Part shown: positions 28,701 to 36,229 of the stretch, one piece after another | Numbering within the stretch: the stretch's first letter is position 1 | Layout of the letters: every line of letters begins with the position of its first letter | Notes under the pieces: generated by a model | Database searches by the model: none | Seen by the model: the letters and a program-made list of their open reading frames with translations, nothing else | Told to the model about the DNA's origin: nothing | Source: Paenibacillus rigui | GTDB taxonomy: Bacteria; Bacillota; Bacilli; Paenibacillales; NBRC-103111 | Assembly (NCBI RefSeq): GCF_002234615.1 | Contig: NZ_NMQW01000049.1 | Span: 1 to 64,000 of the forward strand | Direction: 5' to 3' | Length of the DNA stretch: 64,000 nt | Made by a program: the position numbers and the translations under genes

Positions 28701-28792
28701 ATCATCGCCATAAGTGCTGAAAATATGGACTTCCCTCTATATTTGAGCCAGCGTTGGCTCCATTGCGCCATTCGAGCTATTCCTTGAATCAT
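22703..28792 (-). CDS. Secreted Rhs/YD-repeat protein with C-terminal toxin-like domain (WapA-like)
   Basis: The 2029-residue protein starts with a basic segment and a hydrophobic signal (LMAMIILFTGIPFF) ending near NKAYA. A beta-rich N-terminal part follows, then a DUF6531-like module around PINLATGDFSFHHTNL. Dozens of YD repeats (for example YDALGRLV, YEYDGAGHLI) form the shell. A Gly-Asn linker is encoded near 24066-24130, and the RHS core ends in GRFISEDTYKG and NPLRFVDPSGH. After that junction about 200 residues are unlike the core and should be the toxin; near the end lie MDHYHIDNP and SHVLPDEG. ATG 28792 follows GGGAGACGGGAGA. The gene sits between the SLH gene and its likely immunity gene, under a c-di-GMP riboswitch. 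Confidence 0.9.
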   Translation of the reverse strand: MIQGIARMAQWSQRWLKYRGKSIFSALMAMIILFTGIPFFPGLGTNKAYAGTTLTIDPGTLITVYDGQADFKWRYTDPDVGQTSHPTEISICEGANEVLDTGDYAVLHDYIYTWDGKLSGQRAPEGTYKACVTPTDFPSEKRSETIEVRNPIPPKPGYLEIHPNTQSDTHTVSGIAEVGTKVHLNITLTRREGTRMVNYTPGPGSGLDNIVVDVGPRTSLTANKPVTESYFEQFPTKRTNPPENYVGEWKVDLKLPAYEIAHITATSVRDWDGKQSGISEELQVLRFEAPAWDVNWAYLPGYYYLMQQIPEMNTKIQEIANFNQVPLKVCENNQTCLGFIPEGTNLLLLNPLRAGNILHEDMSRIEQEFVNANGHPVAFYFDPINLATGDFSFHHTNLSVPSAMPLEFIATYHSRESYDGALGVGWRHSLEWKLERRDQNMYVSTPEGASFKYVPIGNGAYETPAGSQNRLEQLPNETYVLTTPQQWKYNFLEDGSLYTITDTNGNSILLQYQGTILEKATTAGAEFTFTYGDSGKLVQVTDQTGRSVKYEYDGLNHHLVKMILPDQAVIGFTYDEKHRMTEIHNPNQTGTLINEYDDQDRVVRQQDFSGVWGEMQYFPDEKKTVVKDQLGRIKTFHYDERYRKTLNEYPDGTTESFTYDGNDNTTSRTDRNGHKAQFKYDVFSNMTQMIDAAGQVTNIEYNAWNKPTVITNPLNQKTVLGYDNQGNLISVTDALGQVNTVQRDGKGIPERLTNAKGETVQLSNDVLGFVKAVTDPAGHTSTLERDGLHRVTKITDALGHVSQLEYDPRDRVTAKIDALQQKETFRYDKNSNLIGHTDAAGASVSYEYDSFDRLSATVDALGNRTTFAYDGVGNRTQAREPNGAITEYKYNESDRMEAIVDPQGNTTRFTYDGNGNVLTMTDPRGGVTELQYDPRNLPIQRKDAAGTITKYEYDGAGHLIRETDGLGHSTAYDYDALGRLVKTTDALNQSSTFVYDEAGRMIKVVKPNGAEWTLQYDSRGLLAGTTDPLGNAATLQRDALGQVVQATDAEGQTSKYSYDALGRVTAMTNPLGNKTLLAYDPLGQVKQITDANGHDTQYTYDALGRLVDVANALGNTTKYSYDAVGNLVTKTDAMDRVTSYQYDLNKKLTQQINPLGQLTELMYDGSGNTVKVKHQDDTSTAYQYDLMNRLTQIAYQDGSKVQYAYDALGRRTTMKDTQGMTRYAYDALHRLTEVTNAANQTVRYEWTSTGQRSKVVYPDQTAVAYQYDLMDRMTQVTDGSGLTTKYEYDKRGLLVSKKLPTLGQSSYRYDAAGQLLELKHNNQFGKTAEQLLYAYDPVGNRTRMERREDENDEDDVDDQDHPESLVTDYAYDAINQLKQVQQYNKDTASTPMITDYSYDAVGNRLTKSTAWSGVADAEQYSYDKADKLLHWQNGANYKDFTYDPRGNLLRVTGVDEAEDENEMSLLSSLSSGSVSSGVYGSVYSNTLSAQMVSAQSGSTAKILEQYGWNAANRLEQQISPRGDVSKYFYDGDGNRTRMTVDIEHGPDDKGPGNGQGNNGNGNGNGNGNGNGNGKCHVVPPGFIPPGLAKKCGQVEEPYPDMHPGGPREGWEKQFKKKQWEFNYTNDVSLALPEPLQVTDKEELSGPNDYYRWKESYVYGAGGERLSMTYLPAYDANNGWDPHDGTAGAEPGVAPRTLYYLNDGLGSVLGLIEKDGRVSARYHYDEFGIPTDAKKFDVNWPGPDNLFGYTGLGYDYNSGLTYARARYYKPEIGRFISEDTYKGDIWNPQSQNGYAYVWNNPLRFVDPSGHWATEITANWTINEMKWQWKKAYDAGDKDKMEYWASAANDLRNGIRNAAWFKEKGYAEDAIMQLWDESIPKEVVDAIAWESTLNWIESDTLGLKLYVDMAAYVLPDPASMSFGTLRGPKGKIGIGNLPKDASKLEKSGWKDVTDERMRANTNSREYLDPESGTRVRFDPGKEGAPGFEGMDHYHIDNPNKTGKLDYYLDKNGNPVAKGSKPSHVLPDEGSE

Positions 28793-28807
28793 TCTCCCGT
28801 CTCCCAT

Positions 28808-30841
28808 CTACAGCTTGTTCTGCATGATCAGCATTCGTACGATAACGGCAGCAGCCTGAGCCCGCGTTGACGATTGCTGAGGTGCCAATCCTTCGCCATT
28901 GCCCTCGAGCAATCCCTGCTTCACGGCCATCGCCACACTAGCCTCGGCCCATTCGCTGACTTGTCCGGCATCGGAGAAGGCTTGGAGTACAGCAAGCTCC
29001 GACTTGTCGGCCTGCGAGCTCGGCTTGCCATTCATAGCGCGGTACAGCATGGTCATCATTTGCTCCCGTGTTACCAGCGCATCCGGGGCGAAGCTCCCCT
29101 GATTTCCTTCAGCAATACCGGCCTTCGCAGCCGCTTCAATCCAGTCATGCCCCCAATGTGTCTGAGGTACATCGCTGAAGGTCGTCTGTTTCGCTGAATC
29201 AGGAACAATTCCGACAGCCCCCATGAGCATTTTGGTAAACTGGGCCCGTGTGAGGGAGGCATCCGGTGCGTAATGAAGATCATCGATCCCGCTCACAATA
29301 GAACGCGATGCCAAAATTTCAACTGATTGCTGTGCCCAATGATCCTGCAAATCTTCAAAGGTCACCACATGGAGAAGCACAGCGAAGCGTCCGGCTCCGG
29401 AAATATGCGTTTCGATGATGTTCTGATCAGCTGTAATCTTGCCGCCGATAACGTGCCATGCCTGATGATCGGCAGAATAGCTGTACACGGCTTGCTTCGG
29501 CACTTGCAGCGTCTGCAGGTCGGCGGTGTCATAATCAACAGTCAGCACAGCAGGTTTCGCAAAAGGTTGATCAGCGGATAGTTCCCAAATAAGGGAGCGG
29601 TAGCTATAACCGGGACCAAGCTTATCCTCATCAGAGGCCTGCGCCGCTTGAAGCTGGACTTTCACCGGAATGGAGAAGGTCCCTGGGGCAATGACCAGCT
29701 TGACGCTGCTGTCCTTAACATTCAATTGGCCCCCTTCGGGCCCTATGAGAGCACTGGATTGCGTAGAGGAGCCCGGGCTTAAGATTGGCCCGTTATTTCC
29801 CCGTCGAGAGTCGCTTACTTCCCTTGATGTAATCGTCGTACGTTCGATTGTTCCGTTATCTTGAATAGATAGCAAGTGATTGCCATCAAACGACCACGGC
29901 CTTTCATTTCCCGTAAGAATCGATAGGTCAAATGTGGCTCCGCTCAACAGATCCGTCCCCACCATTTGCTTGGCTCCATTCCTGTCTTGTACCCATACGG
30001 CATATTGCGGCCCTATCACAAGATCACCGCGAAATTGGCTGAACTGCGCTGCAGGTGTTAGTTGTTTCGTCTGCTGCAAACCGCCAGCGGTACCTGTCGT
30101 CTGGCCGATCATATATTTGGCATCATGATCCAGGTTGGTCTGCTGCCACACAACCGTTGTCCCATTAAAAGCAAAGGAGCTAACATATTGACTGTAAGGA
30201 AGCTCCAATACTTTCTGCGTTTGACCGGTTGCTATGTCGTAGAGGCTTAAGCCTCCGTCACGCGCATTTTTGAACATAATCTTATTCGATGCCAAAGCCG
30301 GCACTCTCCCGGGACCGATTTCCTGTTCCGTCCGCTTGTCGAAATCATACATGTACACACGACCGAAGTCGTTGGCGTCGTACCAGACCACTCGTTTCCC
30401 GTCCAAGGAGAACTGTACATGCTGCCCCACTCTGCTATTCAGCTTGCGTTCCTGCCGTGCTGCCGTGTCGTATGCATATACATCCCAATTCGTCCCTAGC
30501 GGATCCTGGTCCCGCTTATCGTTCCATACGAGCAGGGCACCGTTGAATGCCAGATCCATTTTGGGTCCGCCCCCGGTTGTAATTTGCTCCTTCCCCCCTG
30601 TCAGACGGTCCTCCAGCCATACCTGCTTTATGCCGGCCGCATCCAACTGCAGCCATGCCGCTTGATTGCCTGCAATTTGGTAGGAGCTGCCCTCCACCTT
30701 CAGGTCCGTGCTGCTTTGTGTACTTTCATACACCGTTCTGGCTTGCACCTCTTGGCTCACAAGCATACTGCCTGCGGCACTGCTCAGCATACAGGCCAGC
30801 AAAATGACCTTGCCGATCAGCGGTTTCTTACCTCGTTTCAT
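28808..30841 (-). CDS. SLH-domain protein with N-terminal beta-propeller
   Basis: The 677-residue protein has a signal peptide (KRGKKPLIGKVILLACMLSS, then VQARTVY). A TolB-like beta-propeller of repeated NxxxVWxD/DxxGxxVWYD strands (about 40-345) is followed by a ZU5-like beta domain (IGPEGGQLNVKDSSVKLVI) and three C-terminal SLH repeats (about 495-670). It should be anchored to the cell wall. It is first in the operon with the Rhs gene, 15 nt apart, and could help display or release it (inference). ATG 30841 follows AGAAGGGGAA. The leader holds a c-di-GMP riboswitch. Confidence 0.85.
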   Translation of the reverse strand: MKRGKKPLIGKVILLACMLSSAAGSMLVSQEVQARTVYESTQSSTDLKVEGSSYQIAGNQAAWLQLDAAGIKQVWLEDRLTGGKEQITTGGGPKMDLAFNGALLVWNDKRDQDPLGTNWDVYAYDTAARQERKLNSRVGQHVQFSLDGKRVVWYDANDFGRVYMYDFDKRTEQEIGPGRVPALASNKIMFKNARDGGLSLYDIATGQTQKVLELPYSQYVSSFAFNGTTVVWQQTNLDHDAKYMIGQTTGTAGGLQQTKQLTPAAQFSQFRGDLVIGPQYAVWVQDRNGAKQMVGTDLLSGATFDLSILTGNERPWSFDGNHLLSIQDNGTIERTTITSREVSDSRRGNNGPILSPGSSTQSSALIGPEGGQLNVKDSSVKLVIAPGTFSIPVKVQLQAAQASDEDKLGPGYSYRSLIWELSADQPFAKPAVLTVDYDTADLQTLQVPKQAVYSYSADHQAWHVIGGKITADQNIIETHISGAGRFAVLLHVVTFEDLQDHWAQQSVEILASRSIVSGIDDLHYAPDASLTRAQFTKMLMGAVGIVPDSAKQTTFSDVPQTHWGHDWIEAAAKAGIAEGNQGSFAPDALVTREQMMTMLYRAMNGKPSSQADKSELAVLQAFSDAGQVSEWAEASVAMAVKQGLLEGNGEGLAPQQSSTRAQAAAVIVRMLIMQNKL

Positions 30842-30870
30842 CTCTATTCCCCTTCTCTCACCAAAAAAAG

Positions 30871-30988
30871 ACGCAAAAAAGCCAAGCTCGAATGAGCGGC
30901 CCGGCTGCCTTGTGCAGGATGTGTTCCCCTGCATGTAGGCCCGTGGCTTTGCGTCCCCGACTTTCGTACGAGTTTGCCATGGATCATT
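30871..30988 (-). promoter_or_regulatory. c-di-GMP-I (GEMM-I) riboswitch with terminator
   Basis: On the minus strand the aptamer shows the class landmarks in order: GGCAAAC, CGAAAG, GGGACGCAAAGCC, ACGGGCCU, a variable hairpin (TGCAGG/CCTGCA), then GGCAGCCGGGCCGC. The P1 arms are AATGA (30988) and TCATT (30895), with GGC/GCC inside. The 3' P1 strand overlaps the 5' arm of a terminator GCCGCTC-ATTC-GAGCTTGGC followed by TTTTTT. Ligand-stabilised P1 should therefore prevent termination, an ON switch (inference). It precedes the SLH-Rhs-immunity operon. Confidence 0.9.
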
Positions 30989-31102
30989 TCACTTGACTTC
31001 TAGGCTTATCGATCTGGTCTTATGAATAACAAGTCCTATAATATACTAAAACATCTACAATTTCACCATAAAATCCCAAAATGTGACAAACTTCACAAAA
31101 AC

Positions 31103-31142
31103 AAAAAAAGCTTGAATCCCCTTAAAGGAAGAATTCAAGCTT
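31103..31142 (-). terminator. Intrinsic terminator for the 31142 gene
   Basis: AAGCTTGAAT and ATTCAAGCTT are 10-bp arms overlapping the stop codon, followed on the minus strand by seven T. Confidence 0.85.
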
Positions 31143-31705
31143 CATAAAGGCTCAAACCGGTTCGTGCGGCTAATGGCATGAGCACACAAATAAATCGCAA
31201 CATAGATGGGGAGGGAGTAATAATGCTTCCACTTGATCGGCTCGTAATAATCGACCCAAATAAATATCGGCTCCCCGACGAAGGAAACCATCCCCCCAAA
31301 AAGTACCGCCTTGATCCAAGGATTAATCTGAGGCTTTATTTGCAGCAGCAGCATGACGGTAATCGGAAGGTAAGTGAAATCCCAGAGCAAGAACGAAGGC
31401 AGCGTGGGCAGCTCAACCATATGATATCTCCACCAGCCTGCTGCAATGCCCAAAAAATCGAACCAGGATGAAATCGTCAGGACAAAAAAGCCGGACAGCA
31501 GAAGCCTTCCCGTAGACTCCTTTTTTCTGATCTTCAACCAGACTACCCAAAGGATGATCATCATAGCCAATGCCGCCTGCCATTGCCATGTATCGATAAT
31601 CGATCGGGACCATATCGTAACCATTTCTTTATGTATTTGATGAAACTGCTCGAACAGCTTATTCATCCGTTCGGCCGTTTGAGGATCGATTTCCATCTCC
31701 ATCAT
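31142..31705 (-). CDS. CBO0543-like integral membrane protein
   Basis: The 187-residue protein has a soluble N-terminal helix (residues 1-38) and about five membrane segments (around ALAMMIILWVVWL, LLLSGFFVLTISSWFDFLGI, LLWDFTYLPITVMLLLQI, AVLFGGMVSFVGEPIFIWVDY and the C-terminal LPIYVAIYLCAHAI). The pattern, with a conserved WDFTYLP and GEP, recalls the CBO0543 family of unknown function common in spore formers. It is monocistronic with its own terminator. Confidence 0.7.
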   Translation of the reverse strand: MMEMEIDPQTAERMNKLFEQFHQIHKEMVTIWSRSIIDTWQWQAALAMMIILWVVWLKIRKKESTGRLLLSGFFVLTISSWFDFLGIAAGWWRYHMVELPTLPSFLLWDFTYLPITVMLLLQIKPQINPWIKAVLFGGMVSFVGEPIFIWVDYYEPIKWKHYYSLPIYVAIYLCAHAISRTNRFEPL

Positions 31706-31844
31706 CCTATAACCCAGAGTCAGCTGCTACTAGTATGTGTTTCCCCGTTCGGCTCCATGCATGCGAATAGAGCCGGGGCGGCAGCTATAATTTCAACCCT
31801 CGCATCACATACTAGCCTTAAACGATAAACCGCTGGGGGATAAG

Positions 31845-32561
31845 ATGAAGCAGAATATATTGGTCATTGAGGATGAGGAAAAAATCGCGCGTATTTTGCA
31901 GCTCGAGCTGGAGCATGAAGGATACCATGTGGAGTGCGCCGATAACGGAAGGGACGGTCTGGACATGGCCATATCGGCCGAACGCGACCTGGTGCTGCTG
32001 GACATTATGCTGCCCGAGCTGAGCGGGCTGGAGGTGCTGCGCCGGCTGCGCCAACAGGGCAGCCAGGTGCCCGTTATTTTACTGACGGCCCGGGACGCGG
32101 TGCCGGATCGGGTGAGCGGACTCGATCTGGGCGCGAACGATTATGTGACGAAGCCCTTCGCCATCGAGGAGCTGCTGGCCCGTATCCGCAATCTGCTGCG
32201 GATGACCGTACAGCAAGCTTCCAACAGCGGCGCAGCAGTGGGCAGCGAGGACGAGGTGGCAGTAGACAGCCTGTCGATGAATATCCGCACAAGGCAGGTC
32301 AAACGCGATGAACAGCTCATTGAGCTGACGCCGAAAGAGTTCGATCTGCTGTATTTCCTGGTCAGCCGCCAAGGGGAGGTGCTGTCCCGGGAGCAGATTT
32401 TATCCGAGGTGTGGGGCTATGATTTCATCGGGGATACGAATGTCGTGGACGTATACATCCGCTATTTACGGCAAAAAGTCGATCAGGGCTACGCCTGCAA
32501 GCTGATTCATACGCTTCGAGGAGTAGGTTACCTGGTGAAGGATTGTGAAACGCCGACATGA
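31845..32561 (+). CDS. OmpR/PhoB-family response regulator
   Basis: The 238-residue protein has a receiver domain (about 1-115) with the acid pocket EDEEK, the phospho-acceptor Asp in LVLLDIMLPEL, the Thr in LLTAR and the Lys in VTKPF. The C-terminal winged helix (about 140-235) includes LTPKEFDLLYFL and VDVYIRYLRQKVD. It overlaps the sensor kinase gene by 4 bp. GGGGGAT lies before the ATG. The signal and target genes are unknown. Confidence 0.95.
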   Translation: MKQNILVIEDEEKIARILQLELEHEGYHVECADNGRDGLDMAISAERDLVLLDIMLPELSGLEVLRRLRQQGSQVPVILLTARDAVPDRVSGLDLGANDYVTKPFAIEELLARIRNLLRMTVQQASNSGAAVGSEDEVAVDSLSMNIRTRQVKRDEQLIELTPKEFDLLYFLVSRQGEVLSREQILSEVWGYDFIGDTNVVDVYIRYLRQKVDQGYACKLIHTLRGVGYLVKDCETPT

Positions 32562-33922
32562 GGCTGAGAACCCAGATTACGCTGCTTATCGTCTCCTCCT
32601 TGCTCTCCGTTCTGTTCTTCTTCAGTGTATTTACCTACTACACCTTCGTCCGCATTACAACGAAGAGCGAGATCGGTGTCTTGTGGAATGCCGCGCAAAC
32701 GATTCTGTCGCTGCCCGGCATCCGCACGCCGGAACAATGGAATTATACGGGCTGGCTGCGTTCTTCCCTCATGCCTCAAGAGCTGATCCGCATCATTGAC
32801 CCGCACTCCAATATTAAGCTGCAGCTGCAAACCGATAAGGAATTAAGCCAAATTCCGGCGCAATTCAGCACCCAGACCTTTTCCAAGACGCTCAAGACGA
32901 GCGAGGCGCTTATGGTATATATCCAAATTCCGATTTCGGATGAAGAACAGCATACGATTGCGGTGCTGCAGCTCGGCCGTAAGCTGGACGCGTTGGATGA
33001 TTACTTGAATGTGCTGCTGGCTGTGCTGTCGTTCACTACAGCGGTAGCCGCCTTGCTATCTCTCGTTGGGGGGATGTATTTCGCACGGATCATCCTGCGC
33101 CCGATTCATGAGCTGGCCCAAATTATGGAGTCGATTCAAAAAAGCGGCGTTTTCAAGCGAGTCGTCATGCCCCCTTCCAAACGCCAGGATGAGCTGGGGC
33201 GCCTGATTCATACGTTCAATGCAATGATCGGCAAGCTGGAGACGAACTTTTTTCAACAGCGGCAGTTTTTGGCGGACGCATCCCACGAGTTAAAAACCCC
33301 GCTGACGATTATCGAGAGCTATGCGAATTTATTGAAGCGATGGGGCGGCAATGATGCCAAGCTGCGCGAGGAAGCTATCGATGCCATTCAATCCGAGGCT
33401 TCTCGTCTGCGTAATTTGACCCATACGCTGCTGTCGGTTGCCGATCCGGAATCGCCTTCGACGGAGGAGGCCGCTGCGTTTGATTTGGAGGAGCTCGTCT
33501 TGACCACGGCAGCCTCCTTGCAGCATGCGTTCCATAGAGATATAACCTGCGAAATTCGGCTGGGGCAAAAAATGATGCATGGGAACGCGGATAAAATCAA
33601 GCAGCTGCTGATCATTCTGCTGGATAACGCGATTAAATACAGTGACGAACGGGTTATCGTCACCTTGGAGCCGGATCCCCGTGATGCCGGGATCGCCGTC
33701 CTCAAAGTCATTGACCGGGGCATCGGCATTGAAGCAGCCCATATCCCCCGGCTATTCGACCGGTTTTACCGGGTCGATCAAGCCAGAAACCGCTCCACCG
33801 GAGGCAGTGGACTCGGATTGGCTATCGCTCAGAATATTGCGCGCGCCCACAGGGGAACGATCAGCGTGACCAGCTCACCCGGCTTGGGTACGCAAGTAAC
33901 GGTGATGCTCCCGCTAGGCTAA
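32558..33922 (+). CDS. Sensor histidine kinase
   Basis: The 454-residue protein has TM1 at about residues 8-30, an extracellular loop of about 120 residues, TM2 at about 150-172, HAMP (RIILRPIHELAQIMESI), HisKA with the phospho-acceptor His in DASHELKTPL, and HATPase_c with N, G1 and G2 boxes (LLDNAIKYS, VIDRGIGIE, STGGSGLGLAI). It pairs with the regulator just upstream. The loop gives no clue to the signal. Confidence 0.95.
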   Translation: MRLRTQITLLIVSSLLSVLFFFSVFTYYTFVRITTKSEIGVLWNAAQTILSLPGIRTPEQWNYTGWLRSSLMPQELIRIIDPHSNIKLQLQTDKELSQIPAQFSTQTFSKTLKTSEALMVYIQIPISDEEQHTIAVLQLGRKLDALDDYLNVLLAVLSFTTAVAALLSLVGGMYFARIILRPIHELAQIMESIQKSGVFKRVVMPPSKRQDELGRLIHTFNAMIGKLETNFFQQRQFLADASHELKTPLTIIESYANLLKRWGGNDAKLREEAIDAIQSEASRLRNLTHTLLSVADPESPSTEEAAAFDLEELVLTTAASLQHAFHRDITCEIRLGQKMMHGNADKIKQLLIILLDNAIKYSDERVIVTLEPDPRDAGIAVLKVIDRGIGIEAAHIPRLFDRFYRVDQARNRSTGGSGLGLAIAQNIARAHRGTISVTSSPGLGTQVTVMLPLG

Positions 33923-34009
33923 GGAGGTGCATCACCGCTCCTTCGTAAATACCTGCTCCTTGCTCCCTCCTTGTTTAACGCTTCTCCATTACCTGTTTGT
34001 TCAGTGACT

Positions 34010-35125
34010 TCATCGAATCAGCCCCATATTCAGCATCTTAAGGTCGATCGTGACATCAATCTGCGCATCCGAGATGGCCTCGCCCCAACGATTCTCCACC
34101 TGCTTCCAAGCCTTGTACTCATACGCTCTCGCATACATCCCCAGCCCTATGGGATCAAGCTGTTTCTTTTGCATGCGGGTCACCAGCTGCTTGCATCGCT
34201 TTTCAATCTCCCCTTTGATTAACAATCGGAACTGATCCAGGTGCTTTTTCATATCATAGGGAAATAACCGCTCTGTCATCAGCGCGGATAGCTTAAGCGT
34301 AATATGGAAACGGAATTTCCCGTCCTTGTAATCCACCTTCACTTTGCGATGCAGATTTTCCACATAGAAGCTCGTCCGGTTAAAATGGAATATATTATCC
34401 TCGATTCCTTTGACGGGAATCGTAAGGGACAGCTGCCCCTTCTTTTGGTCCTGCAGCATGCGCAGCAGCTCCGAATCCTGAAGCAGGAGGGTGTCGGCAT
34501 ACTTTCCTTTTTCATCTAACAAAGCCGTTCCGGCAACCTCCAGGCTTTTTTCCATCTTCAGCTCCGTTACGGCCGGAGTGATCCCTTTTTCAAAGAGCTG
34601 CGTGTGCAGCTGGGCAAGCGTCGTCTCTACCGTTATATTCCTTCGGTTTGCGGTCGTGATCAGCTTCGTGATGTAGAGCGGCAGTCTCGGCTTATCCTTC
34701 GGGTAGTAATTAATGAAGGTAACGACCGGACCGTCGACCAGAGCGACCTTGGCATTCATCGTCGATTTCGCATCCCGGAACATCACATCCAGCAGCGGAA
34801 ACCAATCCTCGTGCTGCATAATTTTTTTGCTGATGAGAATGACCTGCACTTTTCCCTTACTCGTTAAAGCAGTCACCACCGCGTCAAATTCGTCACGGGC
34901 AAATCGTAATGTTTCCGATGTCACCCCGTATTCCTCGGTTTTCTTCTTTGCCTCCTTGCTGAAGACAGGACTGGAGGAATAGAACAGCAGCTTGTTGTCC
35001 TTGCTCAAATCAATGCCCACCGATAAAGACAGCGTCGCATCTTCGAGATCAATCCGGTCTCTGCACCCCTGCAAAGGAAGCGTCAAGCAAACCAGCAGTA
35101 TTAATGTCCCTATCAATCGTCTCAT
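34010..35125 (-). CDS. Ger(x)C-family spore germination lipoprotein
   Basis: The 371-residue protein has a lipoprotein signal (MRRLIGTLILLVCLTLPLQGC), then CRDRIDLEDATL and the GerAC domain to the end (DAKSTMNAKVALV, YARAYEYKAWKQVENRW). It forms the C subunit of a nutrient-germinant receptor in the inner spore membrane. ATG 35125 follows GAAGGAG and overlaps the permease stop by 4 bp. It is the last gene of the A-B-C operon. Confidence 0.9.
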   Translation of the reverse strand: MRRLIGTLILLVCLTLPLQGCRDRIDLEDATLSLSVGIDLSKDNKLLFYSSSPVFSKEAKKKTEEYGVTSETLRFARDEFDAVVTALTSKGKVQVILISKKIMQHEDWFPLLDVMFRDAKSTMNAKVALVDGPVVTFINYYPKDKPRLPLYITKLITTANRRNITVETTLAQLHTQLFEKGITPAVTELKMEKSLEVAGTALLDEKGKYADTLLLQDSELLRMLQDQKKGQLSLTIPVKGIEDNIFHFNRTSFYVENLHRKVKVDYKDGKFRFHITLKLSALMTERLFPYDMKKHLDQFRLLIKGEIEKRCKQLVTRMQKKQLDPIGLGMYARAYEYKAWKQVENRWGEAISDAQIDVTIDLKMLNMGLIR

Positions 35126-36228
35126 GCTGAGCTCCTTCGCTTCATCCGCTGATGCACCCTGCTGTACGCCCACAAAAACACAGGCAAGGCATAAGCAAAG
35201 CACAGCCCGAAATAGCTTATGAATTTCACCAGCTGGTCATTGTTTTCAAACGATGGATTCAGAAAGAAGGTAACAAGTACAAAGCAGACAATCGCTCCTA
35301 CAAAATAGCCCGACGGCTTCTGTTTTCCTGTAAGCATGCCTGTGCAGTACACGCCGATATACATAAACGGCATCCAGGACGTAGCGAGAACAAATAAGTA
35401 AAACGCCAATGTAATGACGTCGAACCGCTCCACGTAACGCAGCTCGATCGTTTTCAGCACGGTAAGCGGCGGATCGTTATACTGGGTAATTTCATCCGGG
35501 CTAAAATGAACGAAGCAAACGATCGTAACAAACAAGTACAGGAATAGCGTTAGTGTGTTGGCTATAAGGATGCCTCTAACCGCATACTGCTTCGTGGTTA
35601 AAGCGGGATAGCAGAAGTAAGCGACTTCAAAGCCCAGAAACGAGAGCACCGTCGAGTTGACGGTTTTCAAGACAGGCCCCCAGCCCTCCTTCAGCACCGG
35701 AAGCAAATTAATAAAGTGACCGTCAATTAAAGGGAAAATCAGAATAACGATAACCATAATTTTCAAAAAATAGACGAGCTCCGTATAGCGTCCCAGCACC
35801 TTGAAGCCACCGGGCACGATGAAGATCGCGGGCAGCAGCAGCAGGCTCATAATGACAAACTGCGACGTTTCCTGGAGCATCCAGTTTTTGATGTACAGGA
35901 CGGTTTTGACCAGCATAATGAAGGCAAAGGTAGTGAAATAGACCCCGCTGACGATGACACCCAGCTTCTTCCCCCATTGACCGAAAAAAAGCCCCATCAC
36001 GTCGGGCAGGTGGCTCCCCGGGTACGGTTTCATCGCAGAAATAATGAGCAGGCTCGCGATAATGGAAGCTCCCCAGCCGAAGAACAGAGCAATCCAACCA
36101 TCCGTCCCGGCCCCTTCGGCCAGCTGCCGCGGCAAAGACAGTACCCCTACCGCAACCTGGGTTCCATGAATGAGAAATATGTATTGCAGCAGCGTTAATT
36201 GCTTCTGCATCGTTGGCTGTGCTGGCAC
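35122..36228 (-). CDS. GerAB-family endospore germination permease
   Basis: The 368-residue protein has about ten membrane helices of the APC-like GerB family (MQKQLTLLQYIFLIHGTQVAVGVLSLPRQLAE at the start, with LVYFLKIMVIVILIFPLIDG in the middle). It is the germinant-binding subunit of a GerA-type receptor. The start is GTG 36228 with GGGGAG upstream, one base after the A-subunit stop. Confidence 0.9.
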   Translation of the reverse strand: MPAQPTMQKQLTLLQYIFLIHGTQVAVGVLSLPRQLAEGAGTDGWIALFFGWGASIIASLLIISAMKPYPGSHLPDVMGLFFGQWGKKLGVIVSGVYFTTFAFIMLVKTVLYIKNWMLQETSQFVIMSLLLLPAIFIVPGGFKVLGRYTELVYFLKIMVIVILIFPLIDGHFINLLPVLKEGWGPVLKTVNSTVLSFLGFEVAYFCYPALTTKQYAVRGILIANTLTLFLYLFVTIVCFVHFSPDEITQYNDPPLTVLKTIELRYVERFDVITLAFYLFVLATSWMPFMYIGVYCTGMLTGKQKPSGYFVGAIVCFVLVTFFLNPSFENNDQLVKFISYFGLCFAYALPVFLWAYSRVHQRMKRRSSA

Positions 36229-36229
36229 T

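Noticed and set aside
22703-28792. Many long plus-strand open frames opposite the Rhs gene (for example 24503-25582)
   Set aside because: They are antisense shadows of repetitive YD codons, rich in Ile/Val/Arg without domains, starts or ribosome sites.
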